Both the position numbers and the translations under genes were made by a program. Shown in pieces: positions 1 to 9,095 of a stretch of DNA of 64,000 nucleotides. How positions within the stretch are numbered: position 1 is the first letter of the stretch; each line of letters begins with the position of its first letter. Under the pieces are notes generated by a model. That model did not search any database. It was not told the DNA's origin and saw only the letters and a list, made by a program, of their open reading frames with translations. Source of the DNA: Rahnella inusitata (GTDB lineage Bacteria > Pseudomonadota > Gammaproteobacteria > Enterobacterales > Enterobacteriaceae); assembly GCF_003263515.1 (NCBI RefSeq), contig NZ_JYDE01000013.1:1-64000 (forward strand), read 5' to 3'.

Positions 1-14
1 GATGAAACAGAATT

Positions 15-134
15 TGCCTGGCGGCACTAGCGCGGTGGTCCCACCTGACCCCATGCCGAACTCAGAAGTGAAACGCCGTAGCGCCGATGGTAGTGTGGGG
101 TCTCCCCATGCGAGAGTAGGGAACTGCCAGGCAT
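15..134 (+). rRNA. rrf: 5S ribosomal RNA
   Basis: The 120-nt sequence starts TGCCTGGCGG and ends CTGCCAGGCAT, so the two ends pair into the 5S terminal stem. The interior is nearly identical to the enterobacterial 5S consensus. The 14 bases before it are the end of a 23S-5S spacer, so the rest of an rRNA operon should lie just upstream of the window. No tRNA follows; a terminator comes directly after. Confidence 0.98.
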
Positions 135-147
135 CAAACAAGTGGAA

Positions 148-175
148 AGCCCTGTACTGACGTACAGGGCTTTTT
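148..175 (+). terminator. Terminator of the rRNA operon
   Basis: A perfect 10-bp stem (148-157 with 162-171) with a TGAC loop is followed by a T run. It sits 13 bases after the 5S gene, where the rrn operon should end. Confidence 0.9.
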
Positions 176-264
176 GCTGTCTGGGATTTGGGGGGAATGA
201 CCGCAGAAAAACAGCTATTTACCTTTTTTTGCAGCTATGGACGGAAATTTTGCAGTAAAAGTCA

Positions 265-612
265 TCAATAATGCGTCAGATGATAAGCACTATACCCCAC
301 TGCCGCCCCGGCGATATCCCAGCTGAAATCTTTCCAGCTCCAGCCACTGCCACCTTCCCTGCTGTCATAAAGTTCTTTCGCCGCGCCCAGACTCACCGAA
401 AACAGTAAGCCGAAAGAACGACTGCGCGCTTCATTCCATCCCTGATTGTCCCCATAAGCGGTGGCTGTCGCGGCTAACACGGCGGATCCTACAAAGTGCT
501 CGGCTTTGTCTTTACCGGTCCATTGATCGTTGGCGAAGTGAGTGCAGCCACTACTCATTACTATCAGGGTGATTAAGGGGAGTTTATAACGAGGGAGAGG
601 TGAGTGAGCCAT
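265..612 (-). CDS. yfiM: YfiM-family lipoprotein
   Basis: This 115-residue protein has a short hydrophobic leader ending in a lipobox (VMSSGC, lipidated Cys at about residue 23), so it should be a lipoprotein, probably of the outer membrane. The mature part (HFANDQWTGKDKAEHF, then a Gly/Ala-rich region) matches my recall of E. coli YfiM, which is also next to pssA. The function of YfiM is not established. It reads away from the rRNA operon and lies after the pssA terminator, so it probably has its own promoter. The ribosome binding site is weak and the start is uncertain by a few codons. Confidence 0.85.
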   Translation of the reverse strand: MAHSPLPRYKLPLITLIVMSSGCTHFANDQWTGKDKAEHFVGSAVLAATATAYGDNQGWNEARSRSFGLLFSVSLGAAKELYDSREGGSGWSWKDFSWDIAGAAVGYSAYHLTHY

Positions 613-630
613 TCGTATTATTCCAGATAT

Positions 631-660
631 AAAAAAGCCCGATCAACATGATCAGGCTTT
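631..660 (-). terminator. Terminator after pssA
   Basis: On the minus strand an AAGCCTGATCA arm, a short loop and a TGATCGGGCTT arm form a stem followed by a T run. It lies 12 bases past the pssA stop. Confidence 0.85.
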
Positions 661-672
661 CAGTATAGCCAA

Positions 673-2028
673 TTACAGAATTCGGCTGATTAATCTGTCG
701 ATACGTATCCGCCGTAAACGGCGAATAAGTTTACGTACTTTAACCGGATAATTAGGGATGCTTTCCAGTTCCATATAATGAGAGACAACTTGCGTATGCT
801 GACGAATTTCATCAAGCTCTTTCTGACGCTGCTCCGCCATCTCTTTATGGGGATCGTGGATTAAAATCGCATTCTCCAGATCCAACCGCCATGCGCGTGG
901 ATTCAGGTTATTCCCGGTGATCATCTGCCAGCGGTCGTCGACCCACATACCTTTGAGATGATAACTGTTATCCCCATCTTTCCACAGACGCACAATCAAC
1001 TGACCGCTGTCGACAAAACGCTGTAAACGGCTTAGGAAACGGCGCAGGTTTATTTCGTAGAGATAGGGCAGGGCACCGATGATCTTAAAAGGCTGATCCT
1101 GTGGAATATAGAAATCGTTGGCCGTCTTATCGCCAACAATTATCTCCACCTGCTTCCCGCGGCGCAGCAGATGAATAATATTGCGCGACAGCATTGCCGG
1201 CATATTGAAATAAGGAGTACACAGTGTCAGCTTCTGCTCCGTACTGGCCATCAGATGATGAATAGTCCGGTTTAGCTCGTTCTGCTTGCCCAGGCCAACG
1301 ATGGGCGTCACCGCCAGTTCATCATTCCCGGCGCTGTCTTTGAAATGATATCCGCTGGAGCGCAGGCTTTGGCGGAACTGACGCGTTTCATTTTTGATCT
1401 CAATGCTTTTAGGACGATCTTCACGATCGAGGCGCTGCACGGCTGCGGCAGTAATGATCGACTTCTTCATAAAGTCGATCATGGTGTTTGCCAGCGCGGC
1501 ATTGGTCAGCAACTGGTAGCGGTCATAGCGATATTTCTCATGGCGATGCAGATAGACATCATTGAGACTCGCCCCGCTGTAGATCACTTGATCGTCAATC
1601 ACAAAACCTTTCAGGTGCAGCACACCCAGTGCTTCACGTGTATTAACAGGAACACCGTATACCGGCACAGAACATTCAGGATGCTCCTTCGCCATGCGAC
1701 AATACCAGTCAGCATTGGTGTCAGCCGCAGCGGCGCCGATACGCCCACGCTGAGCACGGTGCCAGTCGACCAGCACGCAAATCTCAAGCTCAGGTCGTTG
1801 CTGTTTAGCCGCATAAAGTGCCGACAATACGTCGCGACCGCCGTCATCATTCTCTAAATAGAGAGCGACCAGATATATCCGTTGGGTAGCGTTGGCAATT
1901 GCGCTGAGCAGCGTCTTACGGAAATCTGTTGGGCAGTAGAGCGTTTTTACAGCATCAACCGTTTGGGGGAGTTTGGGTAGCTGAGCAAGGTGTTGTTGAT
2001 GTTTATTACGTTTGAATTTAGACAACAT
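673..2028 (-). CDS. pssA: CDP-diacylglycerol--serine O-phosphatidyltransferase
   Basis: PssA condenses CDP-diacylglycerol with L-serine to phosphatidylserine, the precursor of phosphatidylethanolamine. The 451-residue product has the E. coli length and aligns with it from MLSKFKRNK to the arginine-rich C-terminus. Two HxK catalytic motifs of the phospholipase D superfamily are visible: HLKGFVIDD near residue 138 and HLKGMWVDD near residue 357. There is no signal peptide or membrane span, which fits an enzyme that binds ribosomes and membranes peripherally. The ATG at 2028 is chosen over a GTG one codon upstream because it matches the family N-terminus. The basic C-terminal tail (RKLIRRLRRIRIDR) is conserved. 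Confidence 0.97.
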   Translation of the reverse strand: MLSKFKRNKHQQHLAQLPKLPQTVDAVKTLYCPTDFRKTLLSAIANATQRIYLVALYLENDDGGRDVLSALYAAKQQRPELEICVLVDWHRAQRGRIGAAAADTNADWYCRMAKEHPECSVPVYGVPVNTREALGVLHLKGFVIDDQVIYSGASLNDVYLHRHEKYRYDRYQLLTNAALANTMIDFMKKSIITAAAVQRLDREDRPKSIEIKNETRQFRQSLRSSGYHFKDSAGNDELAVTPIVGLGKQNELNRTIHHLMASTEQKLTLCTPYFNMPAMLSRNIIHLLRRGKQVEIIVGDKTANDFYIPQDQPFKIIGALPYLYEINLRRFLSRLQRFVDSGQLIVRLWKDGDNSYHLKGMWVDDRWQMITGNNLNPRAWRLDLENAILIHDPHKEMAEQRQKELDEIRQHTQVVSHYMELESIPNYPVKVRKLIRRLRRIRIDRLISRIL

Positions 2029-2112
2029 CACAGTGCGCTTCTTCTCTCTTCATGTAATGGCTTTCGCGGCACAAGCAGACAGTGGTAACCGCACAATCGG
2101 TCGATAATACCA

Positions 2113-4833
2113 TTAGTCCTCTCCGATGTGCGCATCTTTTGCCTGTTCATGGCTTAGGCTCACGGTTTTCTGCAAGGTTATTCGGTTTTTTTTCAGCACA
2201 AGCGACAGGTTCACAATGCCGTCCTGAATCTGGATGTCGACGTCGAACCCGAGCTTTCTGGCCAGCGTGATCATGCCCTGATTGTTCGGCATGGTGATCC
2301 CCGTCAGACGTTGCAGTCCATGCTCTGCGGCGTAGTTGATCATCTTATCGAGAAGTCTGCGCCCAAGCCCCAGCCCTTTCAGATCCGAGCGAACCAGCAC
2401 AGAGAATTCAGCGTCAATATTGTCCGGATCTGAGACAGCTCGCGTTACTCCAATAATTTCATTTTTATCATTCACCGTATGGATGGCGACGAAGGCCATT
2501 TCGCGGTCGTAATCAATCTGCGTCATATTGGCTAAATCTTCATGAGTAAACTCATTGATCTCATTGAAGTAACGGTAGTAGAGGTCTTCTTTTGTGACTT
2601 TAAGGATAAACGCTTTGAGCAGCGGTTCATCCTCGGGGAGGATTGGGCGGAACAAGGCCTGCGAGCCATCTTTAAGGACAACGCGCTCTTCCAGTTCGCG
2701 CGGATAAGGCCGGATTGCCAGACGTGATGGCGCGTCAGCCGTTTGGGCAGATAGCTGCATCGACACATCCAGCAGGCTGAGCTCGCTTCCTGAGACCAGC
2801 AGCGGATGAATATCAAGCCGTTCGATTTCAGGGCAATCAATGATCAGGTTCGATACATTCACCAGCAACTGGCTGAGTGCAGAAATATCGAGGGGATGTA
2901 ATGCATTGCGACCACGGATCTTGCCGCTTTTCAGCGCCTGAACCACCTGATAGCGTGCCAGCGTCATATTCAGCGGCGGCAGGGCGACCACCGCCTGACG
3001 TTCGGGCTGCCAGTCGGAACTGCCCTCAGCCAGCATAATCAGCGGACCAAAGACCGGATCCTGCTCTACCACCACCCGCAGCTCCTGCGAGCCTGGCCGG
3101 TTAGCCATGGTTTGTACCAGCAGCCCCTGAATTCTCGCCTGAGGAAAAGCCTGACGGGCGCGATCGAAAATCGCATTCGCAGCCTGTTCGACTTCGCTGG
3201 CGGTGCGCAGGTACAGCATCACGCCCTGAACTTCAGAATTATGCGGAATGTCCGGCGAGCGTAATTTCAATGCCACCGGATACCCCACCTGACTGGCGAT
3301 ATTGACTGCTTCGGCGCTGTCGCTGGCAATCCATGTCGGCAATACGTTCATCCCATAGGCCTGTAAAATTGCGCGGACTTCATGCGTATCTAACTGTGTG
3401 GTGCCCTCCGCCAGCGTCCGGGCGATGAGCCTGTGAGCCTCATCGGTGTTCTGTTCAAGATCCGCAGGCAGTGCCGGGGTTTCTTTCAGCTGTTTCTGAT
3501 TACGACGATATTCCACCATATGCATAAACGCTGTCACTGTACCTTCCGGGGTGCGGTAAGTCGGGATCCCGGCCTCGGTAAACAGTTTACGCGCTTCCTG
3601 AGAAGAGAATTCACCGCACCAGTTGGTCAGCAGCGTGACGTATTTACCACGGGGATGTTTACGGACGGCCTCGATAAGATGGCTGGCGGTGACTGTCCCA
3701 TGCGCAGCGGCACTTGGCGCGTGGATCACCAGCAGTGCATCAAAATCCGTACTGTCGAGCAGCGTCGTCATGACCGCCTGATAGAGCTGCGGTGTGGCGT
3801 CATCATGTAAGTCCAAAGGATTCAGCGCCGAAATCGTGCCCGGCAGAACGGCGCTCAATGCCCTGCATGTCTCTTCACCAAGCTCCGCCAGTTTACCGTT
3901 GCGCGATAGCAGCTGGTCAAGCGCCATCGCGGCAGGTGCAGCGCCGTTGCTAATGATAAGTAAGCGCTCACCTTTTAACGGGCGCATGTGGCTGAGGGTT
4001 TCTACCGCCGAAAACAGTTCGTGCGTATCCTGCACGCGCAGTAAGCCTGCACGCTGAATGGCGGCATCATACGCCGCGTCAAGGCTCAGCGGGCTGTTGA
4101 GTAGCTGCTGCGCCTTAACGCTGCGTCCGCTTTTGATCACCAGAATCGGTTTATTGCGTGAAGCGCTCCGTGAGGCAGAAAGAAAACGCCGCGCGTCGCT
4201 GATATGTTCGAGATAAAGGAGGATAGCGCTGGTCTTACTGTCGCGGGCGAGGAAATCGAGCAGATCGTCAAAGTCGATATCCAGGCTGTCGCCAAGCGAA
4301 ATGAAATAGGAAAACCCGACGGCGCGCTGCTGTGCCCAGTCGAGAATAGTATTGGCGACGGCGGCGGACTGCGAAATAAATGCCAGTTTGCCGGGAAGGA
4401 TTGGCACCGGTGAAAAGCTGGCGTTCAGACGCTGCCACGGCGCAAGAATGCCCAGACTGTTCGGTCCGAGCAGGCGCATCGAAAAGCGTTGGGCGCAGGC
4501 CTTCAGTTCAGCGAATTGCTGTGGCTGCGAGGAAAGGACGATAACCGTTTTGCAGCCGCGCTCGCCGAGCTGCTCAAGCAGCGCAAGATTACGGTCGGCG
4601 TGCGTGCAAAGAATGGCTAAATCCGGTGACATCGGCAGGCTGATGACATCCCGCCAGGTCAGAACGCCACACACAGCACGATACGCGGGAGTGACCGGCA
4701 GCACCGGGCCGTTGAATCCGCTATCGAGCAGATTACGCATCATCAGGTATCCGGCACGTCCCGGCTTGTTGCTGGCACCGACTACCGCGATAGATTCAGG
4801 TCGTAACAGGGCTTCAAGTCCACGCTGGCTCAT
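2113..4833 (-). CDS. pat: Protein lysine acetyltransferase Pat (YfiQ/PatZ)
   Basis: Pat is a bifunctional-looking protein. Its first ~700 residues resemble ADP-forming acyl-CoA synthetases (CoA-binding start MSQRGLEALLRP, then succinyl-CoA-ligase-like and ATP-grasp regions). A GNAT acetyltransferase domain occupies about the last 170 residues (FRPILPEDEP, then the acetyl-CoA loop LKGLGLGRRLL). In E. coli and Salmonella it acetylates lysines, including that of acetyl-CoA synthetase. The product is 906 residues, slightly longer than the 886 of E. coli. The ATG at 4833 is preferred over an in-frame ATG at 4848 because GGAG lies 7 bases upstream and the family starts MSQRG. tapT lies 31 bp upstream on the same strand, so the two may be cotranscribed. 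Confidence 0.96.
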   Translation of the reverse strand: MSQRGLEALLRPESIAVVGASNKPGRAGYLMMRNLLDSGFNGPVLPVTPAYRAVCGVLTWRDVISLPMSPDLAILCTHADRNLALLEQLGERGCKTVIVLSSQPQQFAELKACAQRFSMRLLGPNSLGILAPWQRLNASFSPVPILPGKLAFISQSAAVANTILDWAQQRAVGFSYFISLGDSLDIDFDDLLDFLARDSKTSAILLYLEHISDARRFLSASRSASRNKPILVIKSGRSVKAQQLLNSPLSLDAAYDAAIQRAGLLRVQDTHELFSAVETLSHMRPLKGERLLIISNGAAPAAMALDQLLSRNGKLAELGEETCRALSAVLPGTISALNPLDLHDDATPQLYQAVMTTLLDSTDFDALLVIHAPSAAAHGTVTASHLIEAVRKHPRGKYVTLLTNWCGEFSSQEARKLFTEAGIPTYRTPEGTVTAFMHMVEYRRNQKQLKETPALPADLEQNTDEAHRLIARTLAEGTTQLDTHEVRAILQAYGMNVLPTWIASDSAEAVNIASQVGYPVALKLRSPDIPHNSEVQGVMLYLRTASEVEQAANAIFDRARQAFPQARIQGLLVQTMANRPGSQELRVVVEQDPVFGPLIMLAEGSSDWQPERQAVVALPPLNMTLARYQVVQALKSGKIRGRNALHPLDISALSQLLVNVSNLIIDCPEIERLDIHPLLVSGSELSLLDVSMQLSAQTADAPSRLAIRPYPRELEERVVLKDGSQALFRPILPEDEPLLKAFILKVTKEDLYYRYFNEINEFTHEDLANMTQIDYDREMAFVAIHTVNDKNEIIGVTRAVSDPDNIDAEFSVLVRSDLKGLGLGRRLLDKMINYAAEHGLQRLTGITMPNNQGMITLARKLGFDVDIQIQDGIVNLSLVLKKNRITLQKTVSLSHEQAKDAHIGED

Positions 4834-4864
4834 CAGAACTCCAATCAATCATCCTGAACTGATT

Positions 4865-5569
4865 CTAGAGGCTTTCTTCGTTCTTTGCTGTGAGCTGATG
4901 CACCGGATGGTGGGGTTTTCCTGCCAGATATTGGGTACGGAAATGATTGAAGTGCCGCGACAGCCCCGCAGAAGCTTCCATGTCGCCGGCTTTTTCCAGC
5001 AGGGCGGCAGCCACTTCGACGGTGCAATGCAGCTCCGGGCGTGAGGCTTCGCGCAGGATATAACCGGAGCTGGCGCTCACATCCAATGAGAAGACCGGCA
5101 GATTATCCAGATACGGACTTTTGCGAAACATCTTGCGTGCTTCGTTCCACGTGCCGTCGAGCATAATAAACAGCGGCGGTTTGCTGCCTGCGGGCACTTC
5201 GGTAAAGACCTGACGCGGCGGCTCGGCGAATGAGGCAGGGAAAACGACGTATGCCTGACGGGCCGGATCCGAAATTGCTGCAATAAGGGCGGGATCGGTT
5301 TCTGTCCGCGACCACATAAACGCCTGTGTATCAGGCAGAACGTCGGCTATCAGGCGACCCGTGTTACTCGGTTTCATCGGCTCAGTGTCAAACATCACCA
5401 GACAAAAGCGGCTGGCGGCCTGATGGATTTCGCGCGTCGCGCAGATGCAGTTACGTACGGGTAACAGGCATGACTGACAGCGGATCGCCCGTGAACCGCG
5501 CGCGAGAAAAGGGCGGGTAGATTTGGCGAGGCGTTCTGTTCGCAGGCGAAGGACGGCGTTGTCTGACAT
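4865..5569 (-). CDS. tapT: tRNA-uridine aminocarboxypropyltransferase (DTW domain)
   Basis: The product (234 residues) matches E. coli TapT (YfiP), which transfers the 3-amino-3-carboxypropyl group of S-adenosylmethionine to U47 of tRNAs (acp3U47). The DTW-type signature appears as DGTWNEARKM, the MFDTEPMKPSNTGRL block is conserved, and four N-terminal cysteines (CQSC...CICA) look like the zinc knuckle of the family. The ATG at 5569 is chosen because GGAA precedes it at good spacing; the in-frame ATG two codons upstream has none. It lies just upstream of pat on the same strand, as in E. coli. Confidence 0.94.
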   Translation of the reverse strand: MSDNAVLRLRTERLAKSTRPFLARGSRAIRCQSCLLPVRNCICATREIHQAASRFCLVMFDTEPMKPSNTGRLIADVLPDTQAFMWSRTETDPALIAAISDPARQAYVVFPASFAEPPRQVFTEVPAGSKPPLFIMLDGTWNEARKMFRKSPYLDNLPVFSLDVSASSGYILREASRPELHCTVEVAAALLEKAGDMEASAGLSRHFNHFRTQYLAGKPHHPVHQLTAKNEESL

Positions 5570-5653
5570 AAGCATTCCGATAATCGAAAAACGGCTATTC
5601 TAATCACCCCTGTGGGGCTGGCAAGCGAATCTGTTGCTGGCGGGAAGTTTACA

Positions 5654-5680
5654 AAAAAAGGCCCGCACAGAAGCGGGCCA
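5654..5680 (-). terminator. Terminator after trxC
   Basis: The minus strand reads GGCCCGC, a TTCTGT loop, GCGGGCC, then seven T residues. It lies about 30 bases past the trxC stop. Confidence 0.92.
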
Positions 5681-5708
5681 TCGGCAGGGCTTTATACCGG
5701 CTTATGCG

Positions 5709-6128
5709 TTACAATGATTCATTAAGCCAGTCATTGAACGGGGCTTTAGGTACCGCGCCGCTCAGCATATCGACCATTTTGCCTTCATTAAAGACCATAA
5801 TGGTGGGAATGCTGCGGATCCGGAACCGCGCACTCAGTTCTGGTTCTGCTTCGGTATTAACCTTGATGAACCGGATTTTACCGGCGCGTTCCTGAGCCAC
5901 ATCTTCAAAGATTGGCGCGAAGTTAACACACGGGCCGCACCATGGAGCCCAAAAATCGATGACAACCGGCAGGTCATCCTGCAGGTATTTATCCAGCGTG
6001 GCAGCAGTAGCATGAACCACATCGCCTTCAAAAAGTGAATGACCGCAGCGGCCACATTTCGCGCCGTCGTCGATACGATCCTCAGGCAGGCGGTTGGTGG
6101 CCTGACATGATGAACAAATCGTATTCAT
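5709..6128 (-). CDS. trxC: Thioredoxin 2
   Basis: TrxC is a cytosolic disulfide reductase, reduced by thioredoxin reductase. The 139-residue product has the thioredoxin 2 layout: an N-terminal zinc finger (Cys5, Cys8, Cys25, Cys28) followed by a thioredoxin fold with the WCGPC active site (Cys64/Cys67). The length equals E. coli TrxC. A GAGG ribosome binding site precedes the ATG at 6128. It diverges from yfiF across about 230 bp and has its own terminator. In E. coli trxC is under OxyR; no operator was identified by eye here. Confidence 0.97.
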   Translation of the reverse strand: MNTICSSCQATNRLPEDRIDDGAKCGRCGHSLFEGDVVHATAATLDKYLQDDLPVVIDFWAPWCGPCVNFAPIFEDVAQERAGKIRFIKVNTEAEPELSARFRIRSIPTIMVFNEGKMVDMLSGAVPKAPFNDWLNESL

Positions 6129-6357
6129 AAAATAGCCTCTACATTGCTTAACGTGAGAACGGTATCAACCTTACCGGGTCCGGCGTAAAAAATGGCTGAT
6201 ATGTTAATTGTATGTTGTAAGTATGAGGGCGCAGCATTCCGTTAACAACGCGGTTTATTCAATGAATACGATAGTTTTAAGCTTTTGGTCCAAAGCATGT
6301 GGCTTAGCTCACAGACATCAGGTAATCTTCGCGCCCTGCGCGTAGGTGGAGAGAAAA

Positions 6358-7461
6358 ATGAACGATTCATTCAGTGGCAAGAACGGCAAAGTCAAAGTGA
6401 TGTTCGTCCGTAGTGACGACGACGGCGATAACCGCAATAACGATAAACGTCCTTCCAATAACAGAGGACGTCCGGGCGATAAACCTCGCCAGGGTTCCCG
6501 TCCAGACGATGCCCGCCGCAATGAGCGTCGCAGCAGCGATTCCCGTGGTGATTCACGCGGTGCAGATACACGACGTGGTGACGATCGCCCACGCCGTCCG
6601 GCCCGTGATGACGACGGTCCGTATTCTTCGCCGTGGAAAACCGTTTCACGTGCGCCTGCGGATGAATCCGTGCCCGATCACGGTGGCATCAGCGGTAAAA
6701 GCTTTATCGATCCTGAGCAACTGCGTCGTCAGCGTCAAGAAGAGACCCGCGTGTACGGTGAAAACGCCTGTCAGGCACTGTTTGCCAGCCGTCCGGACGC
6801 TATCGTTCGTGCGTGGTTCGTGCAATCTGTGACTCCACGCTTTCGCGAAGCGCTGCGCTGGATGGCGGCAAACCGCAAGGCTTACCATGTGGTTGAAGAC
6901 GAAGAGCTGGTCAAAGCCTCCGGCACTGAACACCACGGTGGCGTGTGTTTCCTGATCAAAAAACGTCAGGGCCTGGATGCAGAAACCTATCTGCAAACGG
7001 CTCGCGCGAAAGACTGTGTGCTGGCGCTGGAAAACGTCGGCAACCCGCACAACCTCGGCGGTATCATGCGTTCTTGTGCGCATTTCGGTATCAACGGGAT
7101 GCTGGTTCAGGATCCGGCCCAGCTGGAATCCGGTGCCGCAGTGCGTACCGCTGAAGGCGGCGCGGAACATGTTAAAGCCATCAACGCGGATAACTTCCTC
7201 GATGTGCTGGCGACCTTCCGTAAAGCGGGTTACACCATCGTCACCACCTCCAGCCATAAAGGGACTGCGCTCGGTAAAGCTGAGCTGCCTGCCAAAATGG
7301 TGCTGGTGCTGGGTGAAGAGAGTGACGGTTTGTCCGACAGCGCATGGCAGCAGGGTGACCTGAGCGTGTCTATCGGCGGGACCGGTAAAGTAGAAAGCCT
7401 GAACGTTTCCGTCGCGACCGGTATTTTGCTGGCCGAATGGTGGCGTCAGAATCAGGCATAA
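6358..7461 (+). CDS. yfiF: SpoU/TrmH-family RNA methyltransferase YfiF
   Basis: The C-terminal ~160 residues are a SPOUT (SpoU) methyltransferase with all three motifs: [14 protein letters not shown], then [11 protein letters not shown], then the knot-forming [15 protein letters not shown]. An SpoU substrate-binding domain precedes it ([15 protein letters not shown]). The first ~110 residues are low-complexity, rich in Arg, Asp, Gly and Asn, and surely disordered. The match is E. coli YfiF (345 residues); this one is 367, longer in the disordered part. The rRNA or tRNA target is not known to me. The ATG at 6358 follows GGAGAG; an in-frame GTG at 6346 has no such site. Confidence 0.93.
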   Translation: MNDSFSGKNGKVKVMFVRSDDDGDNRNNDKRPSNNRGRPGDKPRQGSRPDDARRNERRSSDSRGDSRGADTRRGDDRPRRPARDDDGPYSSPWKTVSRAPADESVPDHGGISGKSFIDPEQLRRQRQEETRVYGENACQALFASRPDAIVRAWFVQSVTPRFREALRWMAANRKAYHVVEDEELVKASGTEHHGGVCFLIKKRQGLDAETYLQTARAKDCVLALENVGNPHNLGGIMRSCAHFGINGMLVQDPAQLESGAAVRTAEGGAEHVKAINADNFLDVLATFRKAGYTIVTTSSHKGTALGKAELPAKMVLVLGEESDGLSDSAWQQGDLSVSIGGTGKVESLNVSVATGILLAEWWRQNQA

Positions 7462-7482
7462 TCCCCTGATTGTTAGCTAAAA

Positions 7483-7509
7483 AAAACGGACGCTCATTGC
7501 GTCCGTTTT
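7483..7509. terminator. Bidirectional terminator between yfiF and emrB
   Basis: A perfect 11-bp stem (AAAACGGACGC / GCGTCCGTTTT) with a TCATT loop lies between two convergent genes. It has A and T flanks that suit either direction. Confidence 0.9.
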
Positions 7510-7542
7510 GCTTTCTGGCGTACACCGATTTTCTACAATCAA

Positions 7543-9078
7543 TCAGTGAGCGCCGCCGCCGCCCCCACCGCTGCTAAACGGTGGCCGCGCGAACCAGATC
7601 AAAATCAGCAAGACCAGGAATGCCCCTCCCGATAGCCAGAAAATCTCGTTGGCAGAGATGATCAGCCCCTGGTTGGTTATCTCCCTCGCCATCCAGCCGG
7701 AAGCCTGCTGGTGACTCATGCCCATACTCTCGAGCTGCTGATAGGTCTGCGTCGCCGCCGGATTAAACGGCGTAATATTTTCCGACAACTGCGCGTGATG
7801 CAACGATTCCCGGTTTGACCACATCGTGGTGGTGATCGACGTACCGATCGATCCCGCCAGCGTTCGGATAAAGTTCGACAAACTCGACGCCGCCGCCATA
7901 CGTTCCGGCGGTAATCCTGACAGAATGATGGTGGTCAGCGGCATGAAGAAGCAGCCGACTGCGAAGCCCTGAATAAACTGTGGCCACGCCGACGCACCAA
8001 AATCCATTCCCGGTTCGAATGTGTACGCGCGCCAGTAGAAGCAGACCGCATACATAATGAAGCTGAACGTCACCAGTTTGCGCATGTCCAGCCGGTGCGC
8101 AAAGCGACCGATAATCGGCGACATGATGACCGGCAAAATCCCCACCGGTGCCGACGCCAGACCTGCCCATGTCGCGGTGTAGCCGTATACCTCCTGCAAC
8201 AGCTGCGGCAGCAGAACGATCGCACCGAAGTAGAGCATGTAGGCCAGGCTGATACACAACACGCCAATGGTGAAGTTTCGCGATTTAAACAGCGACAGAT
8301 CGACAATCGGATGGTCGTCGGTCAACTCCCATACGACAAGGAAACAAAGCGCGACCACGGCCACGACCGCCAGTACGATAATTTCCGTCGAGTTAAACCA
8401 GTCCAGCTCTTTACCGCGGTCGAGCATCACCTGCAACGCGCCAATCCCCAGCACCAGCAATACCAGACCGACGCTGTCGATTGGGCGGATCTGCGTAGCC
8501 GTTTCGCGTCCTTTCAGCGTTTTCAGCGTCAGGAAGACCACCGCGGCACCGATCGGCACGTTGATGAAGAAGATCCAGCCCCAGTGGTAGTTATCACTGA
8601 TGTATCCGCCGAGGATCGGCCCGCAAATCGGGGCGACGATCACTGTCATCGACCAGAGCGCTAAGGCGGTACTTCGCTTGGCCGGCGGATAGTTATTCAG
8701 TAACAGACTTTGTGAGAGGGGGATCAGTGGACCTGCCACCACACCCTGCACCACACGGAAGAAGATCAGCATTTCCAGACTGTTGGACATGCCGCAAAGC
8801 CACGATGCAATGGCAAACAGCACCGTAGACCACAGGAACAGTTTTACTTCACCGATGCGTTTTGCCAGCCAGCCGGTGATCGGGATCGAGATAGCATTCG
8901 CCACCCCGAACGACGTGATCACCCAGGTGCCCTGTGAATTCGAGGCACCCAGATTCCCGGCAATGGTCGGGATCGCCACGTTGGCGATCGTCGAGTCCAG
9001 CACCTGCATAAACGTGGCCATCGACAAAGCCACCGTCATCCAGGCCAGCGGTGCGCCTACCAGCGGTTTATTTGCCAC
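7543..9078 (-). CDS. emrB: Multidrug efflux MFS permease EmrB
   Basis: EmrB is the 14-helix MFS (DHA2) permease of the EmrAB pump, which exports uncouplers and other hydrophobic compounds. The 511-residue product matches E. coli EmrB along its length: VLDSTIANVAIPTIAGNLG at the start, the WGWIFFINVP motif mid-way and a glycine-rich tail ending GGGGGGAH, which E. coli also has. The start is GTG at 9078 with GGAGG just upstream. It is the last gene of the emrR-OMF-emrA-emrB set, 17 bp after emrA. Confidence 0.96.
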   Translation of the reverse strand: MANKPLVGAPLAWMTVALSMATFMQVLDSTIANVAIPTIAGNLGASNSQGTWVITSFGVANAISIPITGWLAKRIGEVKLFLWSTVLFAIASWLCGMSNSLEMLIFFRVVQGVVAGPLIPLSQSLLLNNYPPAKRSTALALWSMTVIVAPICGPILGGYISDNYHWGWIFFINVPIGAAVVFLTLKTLKGRETATQIRPIDSVGLVLLVLGIGALQVMLDRGKELDWFNSTEIIVLAVVAVVALCFLVVWELTDDHPIVDLSLFKSRNFTIGVLCISLAYMLYFGAIVLLPQLLQEVYGYTATWAGLASAPVGILPVIMSPIIGRFAHRLDMRKLVTFSFIMYAVCFYWRAYTFEPGMDFGASAWPQFIQGFAVGCFFMPLTTIILSGLPPERMAAASSLSNFIRTLAGSIGTSITTTMWSNRESLHHAQLSENITPFNPAATQTYQQLESMGMSHQQASGWMAREITNQGLIISANEIFWLSGGAFLVLLILIWFARPPFSSGGGGGGAH

Positions 9079-9095
9079 AGAGGCCTCCGGAGGCT

